31,551 nucleotides of DNA from CAZWBR01 sp964404205. Lineage in GTDB: Bacteria; Bacteroidota; Bacteroidia; Bacteroidales; Prolixibacteraceae. A program made the position numbers and the translations under genes. Every line of letters starts with the position of its first letter. Within the stretch, counting starts at the first letter, position 1. Location: positions 1-31,551 of the forward strand of contig CAYOJD010000020.1 of the NCBI GenBank assembly GCA_964404205.1, given 5' to 3'. The notes under the pieces were generated by a model. The model was not told the DNA's origin. It was given only the letters and a program-made list of their open reading frames with translations, and did no database searches. Shown here in pieces: positions 1 through 5,338 of this stretch.

Positions 1-573
1 TTCGGTCTGCAGTTCCATAGCCCCTGCGGCATCTTTGTCTTCATAACGTGCCCCGTTTTTGGCTTTCTCGTAGATGGCTTTGGCTGCTTTTTCCTGTTCA
101 ACGGCTGCTTTCATTCGGGTCTCGGCTTCGTCGCGTTGCTGGGCGGGGACAACCTTCTCGTTGTAGAGGTTTTGTACCCGTTCGAAACTTTTTCTGGCAA
201 ACTCCGATGCCGCCAATGCCATCTGCCAGGAGTTGAAGGCTGCTTGAATATCTTCTTTCTGCGCTCCGTTAAAGGCTTTCTGTCTTTGCGCCCCGGCCGC
301 CTTTTTTACGGCCTCGGCCTGTTGGTATTTAGCCTCTACTTCAGGACTTTTGATGGTAAAGAGCAACATCCCGGCAGTTACCCCGTCGCCCCGGTGAACC
401 AGCATGCTGTCTATACGTCCTACCAGTTTCGATGCCACTTTTATCTGGGTAGCTTCAACTTCGCCCTGCACCTCGAGCGGAATGGGTTTACTCACAATCC
501 AGATGGCATATCCGATAAAAACGATTAACGCCAATATGGCCATCCCGATGATAATTGATTTTGACTTATTCAT
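1..573 (-). CDS. HlyD-family periplasmic adaptor subunit (partial, C-terminus outside window)
   Basis: The frame is open from an ATG at 571-573 to the window edge (191 codons seen). It begins with MNKSKSIIIG and a single hydrophobic membrane anchor at about residues 7-28. A biotinyl/lipoyl-like segment follows (EVQGEVEATQIKVASKLVGR, then a short-loop VHRGDGVTAG motif). After that comes a long Ala/Glu/Lys/Gln-rich stretch that should form the alpha-hairpin coiled coil. This is the standard layout of membrane-fusion proteins that bridge an inner-membrane pump to a TolC channel. It lies 37 bp downstream of the TolC-like gene on the same strand, so it is probably the third gene of a regulator-channel-adaptor operon. 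The pump itself (ABC or RND) is expected beyond position 1 and cannot be identified here. Confidence 0.9.
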   Translation of the reverse strand, partial: MNKSKSIIIGMAILALIVFIGYAIWIVSKPIPLEVQGEVEATQIKVASKLVGRIDSMLVHRGDGVTAGMLLFTIKSPEVEAKYQQAEAVKKAAGAQRQKAFNGAQKEDIQAAFNSWQMALAASEFARKSFERVQNLYNEKVVPAQQRDEAETRMKAAVEQEKAAKAIYEKAKNGARYEDKDAAGAMELQTE

Positions 574-610
574 TGCTGACCTTTTTAATTATTTTCTTCG
601 TGATTTTGAT

Positions 611-2131
611 TTAATAACTGCCGGTAACCGCATCGCTTCGCTGTTGATAAAGGGTAAACTGTTCGGCTATTCCTGCATAATGGAGCAGTTTCGATAAGGC
701 GACATCGTAACCATACATGGCTTGCAAACGGTCGATCTTCACTTTGGCAACCGCCAGATTAGCATCGGCTACCTGTGTGGCAGTGGCCATCCCTTCGGCG
801 AAAGCCTTATTCCGTGCCCGGTAATATTCGTTGGTAAAGTCGGCAGCATCGTTGAGCATTTTCAGTTGTTCGGCATACATACTCATCTCCTGGTAATATT
901 TGGTGATGGCTGTACGGATATCAGCACTGGCTTTATGGTAGAAATCATCAGCCTGCGACTCCTGATACCGGGCTGCCTTAATCTTCCGGTCGCGGGCTAT
1001 CCCGTCGAACACGGTCCAGCTCAGCCCTACGCCAACCATATAGTCGGGCATATAAGGCGACAAATCCTTATTGGCAATATCGTATGTGCCGGTAGCCGCA
1101 ATGGTGGGGAGGTAGCCGGCCAGTTCGGCTTTGTACCCCTGATGGGCCAACTCTTTTTTCTTGTTTACCTGGGCCAGCAACGGGCTTTTTTGCATGGCTA
1201 ACCGGAAGAAATAGTCGATGGGTTCAATGGTTTCGATGTAAAAAAGATTGGAAACAGGCTCGATATTGGTTGAATCGTCATTGGCTACCGTGTTGAGCAA
1301 TGCTTCATTCAGGATGGAAATCTGCCGTTCGGCTTTGCGCAATTCGCGTTCAGCTTCCGAAAAATGAACTTTGGCATTCAGTACCTCTACTTCGGCAATC
1401 ATCCCTTCGCGCTGCATCTTCAGCGCATCGTTGTAATGTTGCTCCATGGTGCGCTTCACCTCCTTCCGGACATGTTCGGCCTGTTTGGCCAGCATTAGCC
1501 CGAAATAGCGCTCCACCAGTTCGCTGGTTAACTCATCCGCCTTCTGGCTTCGTTCCAGTCCGGCCTCTTCAAACTGGATTTTAGCGGCCCTGTTGGCCGC
1601 ATTAATCTTGCCGCCCACATAAATAGGCATCATCATCCCGGCACTGATTACCCCGAATTGTTTCTTTTGGATCATTTTATCCCACTCGCCGGCCATTACC
1701 GAATTGTATCCTTCGAGCATCTTTTGCCTGACCGCCTGTGTCGATATATTCTGTGGCAGAATGGGCATTATTCCGTTGGTATTGGGGTCCGGATTAGGAA
1801 CATCGGCGAAAACGCCATAGTTGCCAAGCGTTTGATAAAGCGGGGCAATGGCATCGCGTACAGGGGTCAAATCCAGGTGGATATTGTCTGACATCAGGGC
1901 GTAAGTGGCATTTAGGGTGATACGGGGCATTAACAACCCTTTGGCTGCTTTCATCTCTTGTTCCATCTGCAACCGTTTGTTGTCCGATTGTTTTAGTTGA
2001 TGGTTATTTTGCATGGTCATGCGGAGCGCCTCCTCGAAGGTGAGATTGACGGTTTGTGCCCCAAGCGGATCAATCCAACCCGATAGCAGTACAATAAGCC
2101 CAACGGCCATTTTAAAATATCTGTTCATCAT
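611..2131 (-). CDS. TolC-family outer-membrane efflux protein
   Basis: 506 residues, which is the usual size for TolC/OprM-like channels. The N-terminus (MMNRYFKMAVGLIVLLSGW..GAQ) reads as a signal peptide cleaved near residue 25. It is followed by the family's opening motif LTFEEALRMTMQNN. Two long helical, Gln/Glu/Lys-rich repeats follow, with the characteristic second-repeat patterns KKKELAHQGYKAELAGYLPTI and GVGLSWTVFDG. It should form the trimeric outer-membrane/periplasmic duct of a tripartite exporter. Its start is only 5 bp from the stop of the TetR-type gene, so the two are almost certainly co-transcribed, and the adaptor gene follows after 37 bp. The exported substrate cannot be inferred. 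Confidence 0.92.
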   Translation of the reverse strand: MMNRYFKMAVGLIVLLSGWIDPLGAQTVNLTFEEALRMTMQNNHQLKQSDNKRLQMEQEMKAAKGLLMPRITLNATYALMSDNIHLDLTPVRDAIAPLYQTLGNYGVFADVPNPDPNTNGIMPILPQNISTQAVRQKMLEGYNSVMAGEWDKMIQKKQFGVISAGMMMPIYVGGKINAANRAAKIQFEEAGLERSQKADELTSELVERYFGLMLAKQAEHVRKEVKRTMEQHYNDALKMQREGMIAEVEVLNAKVHFSEAERELRKAERQISILNEALLNTVANDDSTNIEPVSNLFYIETIEPIDYFFRLAMQKSPLLAQVNKKKELAHQGYKAELAGYLPTIAATGTYDIANKDLSPYMPDYMVGVGLSWTVFDGIARDRKIKAARYQESQADDFYHKASADIRTAITKYYQEMSMYAEQLKMLNDAADFTNEYYRARNKAFAEGMATATQVADANLAVAKVKIDRLQAMYGYDVALSKLLHYAGIAEQFTLYQQRSDAVTGSY

Positions 2132-2136
2132 CTCCG

Positions 2137-2718
2137 TTATTTTATAGCCTTTAATGAAAATTCAATAATCCTTTGTTTATCCTCATTGGTCCATCCGTTT
2201 TTGCCAAAGAAGCCTTTCATCCGTAAGTTAATGAATTCTATTGGATAGATAATGGCCATAGTGAAAATCTCCTCTTCGGTGATTCCCCGACGAATTTCAT
2301 GGTTGACCTGTCCGATATCAATTACAGCTTTGCAAAGCGACTTTATCTGTTCCCGTTGCAGATCTGAAACCTGGAAGTTATAATCGTGCATCAGCACATG
2401 GATGAATTGGATATCGACAGGCGATGTTTCAGCCATGGTGAAATAGGCTTCGAAAAGTGGTTCAATCAGTTCGCGGATACTTTTGCAGTCTATCAGAAGT
2501 GACTCAATTTGCGTGATTATCTGTCCCACTTTTTCGAACAGCAAGGCCGTTACCAATTCTTGTTTACCACTGTAAAAACGATAGAGGTAACCTTCGGCCA
2601 CTTCGGCTTTTCTGGCAATGGCCGATGTAGAGGCACCTCCATAACCATTACTAACCACCAGTTCGATGGTGGCCAATTTTATCCTGCCTAATTTTGATTC
2701 GTCAATGATTCGGGCCAT
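2137..2718 (-). CDS. TetR/AcrR-family transcriptional repressor of the efflux operon
   Basis: 193 residues from the ATG at 2716-2718 (MARIIDESKLGRIK). An N-terminal helix-turn-helix (about residues 12-45; TSAIARKAEVAEGYLYRFYSGKQELV) is typical of TetR regulators. The C-terminal helical ligand domain is divergent, as usual. An in-frame GTG at 2740-2742 would add 8 residues, but it lies inside a palindromic operator, so the ATG is the better start. The gene leads the operon with the TolC and HlyD genes. The operator between the -7 promoter element and the start codon suggests it represses its own operon and is relieved by the exported compound. That regulatory logic is inferred from the family; the inducer is unknown. 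Confidence 0.88.
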   Translation of the reverse strand: MARIIDESKLGRIKLATIELVVSNGYGGASTSAIARKAEVAEGYLYRFYSGKQELVTALLFEKVGQIITQIESLLIDCKSIRELIEPLFEAYFTMAETSPVDIQFIHVLMHDYNFQVSDLQREQIKSLCKAVIDIGQVNHEIRRGITEEEIFTMAIIYPIEFINLRMKGFFGKNGWTNEDKQRIIEFSLKAIK

Positions 2719-2726
2719 AATTATAA

Positions 2727-2746
2727 ATGAGTGAATGTTCACTCAT
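2727..2746 (-). promoter_or_regulatory. Palindromic TetR-type operator
   Basis: Perfect inverted repeat with 9-bp arms (ATGAGTGAA / TTCACTCAT) and a 2-bp spacer. It lies 8 bp upstream of the regulator's ATG and 4 bp downstream of its -7 promoter element. Size, symmetry and position fit an autoregulatory TetR-family operator. Confidence 0.75.
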
Positions 2747-2750
2747 GATG

Positions 2751-2758
2751 CAAAAATA
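2751..2758 (-). promoter_or_regulatory. -7 promoter element of the tetR-tolC-hlyD operon
   Basis: The minus strand reads TATTTTTG, an exact match to the Bacteroidota -7 consensus TAnnTTTG. No convincing -33 TTG is visible at the usual spacing. Transcription would start at about the edge of the palindromic operator. Confidence 0.5.
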
Positions 2759-3165
2759 AAGTATCTAATCTTTCCCACTACTGAACCGACAATTTAATTA
2801 ATGGTTTTTTAACATCGAAGGTGGGTAAAAGGTTTTGGTTGGCTGGGTATAACCATTTTTCAAAACGATAAGTTATCAAATCTTCTCTCTTAAAATTTTA
2901 ATGAAACAAACTATAAGGGGGTATCAGTCGGGATTTTTAGACGAACCAACTCCATATCTTCTGTACATCTTCTGTACATCTTCTGTATATCTTGTGTGTA
3001 TAAATATATAGAAGATGTAGCGAATATTATCGGAAGATATAGCGATGATATGGCTGGAATACCGCGCGGGGATAAATATCTTTTGACAGGGGCGTTTTTT
3101 TGCTTCGCGTGAGCATGGCAGCGGTAGAGATAGGCTGCCGTCGGGGCCAACGTGCGGACCGGGCA
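2759..3165. other. Non-coding stretch with phased short repeats
   Basis: No credible gene is seen between the tetR promoter and the terminator of the head-GIN gene. The stretch is AT-rich up to about 3050 and holds the 11-bp tandem repeat cluster described separately. A 79-codon minus-strand open frame across it has no recognisable domain and runs through the repeats, so it is not called. Confidence 0.6.
2956..3045. repeat. 11-bp tandem repeats plus inverted and 22-bp-spaced copies
   Basis: ATCTTCTGTAC occurs at 2956-2966 and 2967-2977, with a one-mismatch copy at 2978-2988 and a degenerate fourth at 2989-2999, so the period is exactly 11 bp. The same core in the opposite orientation follows as two 13-mers, GAAGATGTAGCGA (3011-3023) and GAAGATATAGCGA (3033-3045), 22 bp apart. 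A near-perfect inverted repeat with 15-nt arms (2975-2989 and 3005-3019, one mismatch, 15-nt loop) joins the two blocks. Confidence 0.85.
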
Positions 3166-3198
3166 GAAAAAAAGCCTTACACGGCTCCGTGTAAAGCT
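3166..3198 (-). terminator. Rho-independent terminator of the head-GIN lipoprotein gene
   Basis: On the minus strand GCTTTACACGG and CCGTGTAAGGC form an 11-bp stem with one G-T pair and a 2-nt gap, followed by seven T. It lies 25 bp beyond the stop codon of the gene at 3223-3948. Confidence 0.85.
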
Positions 3199-3222
3199 TT
3201 CTGAAAGGGTGGGATAATGGGT

Positions 3223-3948
3223 TTAATTGCTTTGTACCAGCTTGCCCGAACCGCTGATATTGGCATTGACACTGCCGGGAGTGCCTTTGTAATAGACAGA
3301 CCCACTTCCGGAAATGGTGACATCGAGTTTGTCGGTGGCCGAACAGTAGATGTTGCCGCTACCCGAAATGACCGAATAACAGTTTTGGCTGATTAATGCG
3401 CTGGCATCGATATTGCCCGAACCCGAAATACGGTAGTTGGCATCGGTGGCCGAGCCTGTCAGTACGATATTGCCTGAACCGGAGATGTTGGCCGAAACTT
3501 TGGTGGCGGTGGTGTTGGCGCTAATCTTTCCGCTACCCGAAATATTGACGGCCAGCTCGCCGGTGGTTATCGCGTCGGTGGTGATGGACCCTGAACCGGA
3601 GATGTCGAGTCGCCCGACATTTTTGGCAAAAACATGAATTACAATGGGTTTTTGCGGGTCGACACAATTATTGGTTGGTGTGCGAAGAATGAGTCTGTTG
3701 CCACTTACTTCGGTGATGATATAAGGCATCAGGTTCGATTCGGCCTCTACCGAGATGCTGTCTTTGGTATAGGGGGTAACCACGGCATTGAAATTGGCGG
3801 CTACCGATATCTCGTCAAAATCACCGGTAGGGATACGCGATTCGGTGACCGCGTTGCCATTTCCATCAATACAATAGTTATGGCATGATGCCATGGTCCA
3901 CCCGATGGTGGTGAGGGCGATAATGGCCAGAATGTTACGTCTTTTCAT
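3223..3948 (-). CDS. Head-GIN domain (DUF2807) lipoprotein
   Basis: 241 residues from the ATG at 3946-3948. The start was chosen because it gives a lipoprotein signal (MKRRNILAIIAL..TMASC, lipidated Cys22), and longer readings run into the neighbouring gene. The mature protein matches the DUF2807/putative auto-transporter adhesin 'head GIN' family: an N-terminal strand region (IPTGDFDEISVAANFNAVV), then seven ISGSG motifs every 18-20 residues. These are the turns of a right-handed parallel beta-helix. The molecular function of this family is unknown. It probably sits on a membrane facing the periplasm or outside. It lies 128 bp downstream of the MBL-fold hydrolase gene but has its own ECF-like promoter and terminator, so it may be expressed under envelope or stationary-phase stress control. 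Confidence 0.85.
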   Translation of the reverse strand: MKRRNILAIIALTTIGWTMASCHNYCIDGNGNAVTESRIPTGDFDEISVAANFNAVVTPYTKDSISVEAESNLMPYIITEVSGNRLILRTPTNNCVDPQKPIVIHVFAKNVGRLDISGSGSITTDAITTGELAVNISGSGKISANTTATKVSANISGSGNIVLTGSATDANYRISGSGNIDASALISQNCYSVISGSGNIYCSATDKLDVTISGSGSVYYKGTPGSVNANISGSGKLVQSN

Positions 3949-3976
3949 TTTGATTATGCTGATGTTCTGTTGATAT

Positions 3977-4002
3977 GACGCCAGAAAGATGATTTCGTTA
4001 CA
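3977..4002 (-). promoter_or_regulatory. Candidate ECF-sigma-type promoter of the head-GIN gene
   Basis: On the minus strand TGTAAC (plus 3997-4002) is followed after 16 bases by CGTC (plus 3977-3980). This is the AAC-N16-CGTC arrangement used by extracytoplasmic-function sigma factors. It ends 28 bp before the ATG. No TAnnTTTG element is present in this gap, which supports an alternative sigma factor. Confidence 0.5.
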
Positions 4003-4076
4003 CTTTTTATGCGGTTTTCTAACAAATAAGCCTAATAAAGAGTAGGGAAAGAACTTTACCGGATAATCTGTAACCA

Positions 4077-4847
4077 TTAGGGGCGTAAGGCGATGGTGAT
4101 CCGTTCGCCGGGACCGCTGCGCGAGGTTGGCCTGATGGCTACGCGGTTTTCGAGCTGGCGGAATGTTTGGTGCGCCAGTTCGATGGTGTTGTTTTCGGCC
4201 GAGAGGTGGCTCAGGAAAACACATTGCAGTTTATCGTGGCCATGTTGGCTCAGCAGTTGGTAGGCCTGGTGGTTCGACAGGTGCCCTACATCCGAGCTGA
4301 TGCGCTCTTTCAGATAGTAGGGGTAGGGGCCGTTTTTGAGCATCTGCTCATCGTAATTGGTTTCGAGAAAAAGGGCATCACACTGTTTCAGATGGGCAAT
4401 CACTTTGTCGCACGGCGCGCCGATATCGGTAAAAACGCCAATATTAATGCCTTGATATTCGACTCTGAACGAGGTCGGCTCGGTGGCATCATGTTTTTTT
4501 AGTACCGGGTGCACGGTAAAGTTTCCAACTTGTACCGGCTGGTCGGGCGCGATAACCCGGGCTGCATAGGGCTGGTAAGTTTTGTAGAGCGATTGGAGGG
4601 TCCCTTTGGTGAGGTAAGCGGGGATATCGAGTTTCTTGCCCAGCACCCGCACGCCACGGACATGGTCGCCGTGTTCGTGGGTAATAAAAATAGCACGTAG
4701 CTTTTTCGGGTCGAGCCCTACCTGTGTCATACGGGCAAAAATCTGTTTGCAGTTAATTCCGGCATCAACCAGAATGGCCTCTTCGTGGTTCCCGATGTAG
4801 TAGCAGTTCCCGTTGCTGCCCGATGCCAATGCACAAATTTCAATCAT
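4077..4847 (-). CDS. MBL-fold metallo-hydrolase (YycJ/WalJ-like)
   Basis: 256 residues. It opens MIEICALASGSNGNCYYIG, the signature start of the YycJ/WalJ-type MBL-fold hydrolases, and carries the metal-binding THEHGDH motif at about residues 55-61. Further metal-ligand regions are FTDIG..., LETNYD and FLSHLSAEN. There is no signal peptide, so it is cytosolic. In Firmicutes the family (YycJ) is linked to cell-wall/DNA-metabolism coordination and has predicted 5'-exonuclease activity; the exact substrate here is unknown. The gene has an exact TAnnTTTG promoter element 22 bp upstream and follows directly after the terminator of a decayed antitoxin gene. Confidence 0.85.
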   Translation of the reverse strand: MIEICALASGSNGNCYYIGNHEEAILVDAGINCKQIFARMTQVGLDPKKLRAIFITHEHGDHVRGVRVLGKKLDIPAYLTKGTLQSLYKTYQPYAARVIAPDQPVQVGNFTVHPVLKKHDATEPTSFRVEYQGINIGVFTDIGAPCDKVIAHLKQCDALFLETNYDEQMLKNGPYPYYLKERISSDVGHLSNHQAYQLLSQHGHDKLQCVFLSHLSAENNTIELAHQTFRQLENRVAIRPTSRSGPGERITIALRP

Positions 4848-4869
4848 CTAATCCTTCTTTTGCAGGCGA

Positions 4870-4877
4870 CAAAGGTA
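4870..4877 (-). promoter_or_regulatory. -7 promoter element of the MBL-fold hydrolase gene
   Basis: The minus strand reads TACCTTTG (consensus TAnnTTTG), 22 bp before the ATG. A T-rich -33 region is supplied about 19 bp upstream by the T-tract of the preceding terminator. Confidence 0.6.
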
Positions 4878-4893
4878 AGCATTTCGGAGGGGC

Positions 4894-4918
4894 GAAAAAA
4901 AGCCTCACTGAGGAGGCT
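4894..4918 (-). terminator. Terminator downstream of the higA-like pseudogene
   Basis: On the minus strand AGCCTC and GAGGCT arms (6 bp) with a 6-nt loop are followed by seven T. It lies 25 bp after the stop codon of the antitoxin remnant. Confidence 0.75.
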
Positions 4919-4942
4919 TATCATTTGATTGGGAAAGCGGTA

Positions 4943-5279
4943 TCAAAGAAAAGCTGCACAAACTTTTCTTATCTCGTTCCAATGCCTTTGTTTTTCGCTG
5001 TCGGCTCTCATTACCTGCATGTTGTAACTTACCTGTAAACGTACCAGCAGGTCGGCATTCACCCCAAGGGCAGCTTCTATCAAAAGCGCAAAATCGGTAG
5101 ATACCGGACGTTTGGCATTCCATATTTCATTCAAAACAGTGTAGGAAACCCCAATTTTTACGGCAAATGTTTTTTTGCTGAATTTGTCGGTATTCCAACT
5201 CTTCTTTCAGCAGTTCACCCGGGTGGTAAGGCCTGAATGGCTTTATTAAATCGCTCAAAATTGGATTTGAAATTCGCAA
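4943..5279 (-). pseudogene. HigA-family antitoxin (XRE helix-turn-helix), frameshifted
   Basis: Two adjacent minus-strand frames together spell a normal HigA-type protein. The upstream part (5177-5279) reads IKPFRPYHPGELLKEELEYR. The downstream part (4943 to about 5169) reads TFAVKIGVSYTVLNEIWNAK, then RPVSTDFALLIEAALGVNAD and LLVRLQ. The parts are out of register by one base at a run of seven A (plus-strand T 5170-5176); six A would restore one open frame. As read, translation stops at a TGA at 5127-5129. There is no ATG; the in-frame start candidates are TTG at 5277-5279 or 5256-5258, so the 5' end may also have decayed. No HigB toxin gene is found beside it. The heptamer A AAA AAC could in principle slip, but the shift needed is +1, not the usual -1. 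A homopolymer sequencing error is the alternative. Confidence 0.75.
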
Positions 5280-5299
5280 ATAATGTGAATTAAATAAGA

Positions 5300-5331
5300 A
5301 AGGCACCCAAGCTTAAATGCTTAGGTGCCTT
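5300..5331 (-). terminator. Terminator of clpB
   Basis: Inverted repeat with 13-nt arms (AAGGCACCCAAGC / GCTTAGGTGCCTT, one mismatch) and a 6-nt loop, 8 bp past the clpB stop. It is followed on the minus strand by a T-rich TTTCTTATTT. Confidence 0.8.
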
Positions 5332-5338
5332 ATAATTA

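Noticed and set aside
2911..3150. 79-codon minus-strand open frame
   Set aside because: It runs across the 11-bp repeat cluster, has no family resemblance and no promoter.
3949..4224. N-terminal extension of the head-GIN protein
   Set aside because: It would overlap the neighbouring hydrolase gene and hide a clear lipoprotein signal that starts at 3948.
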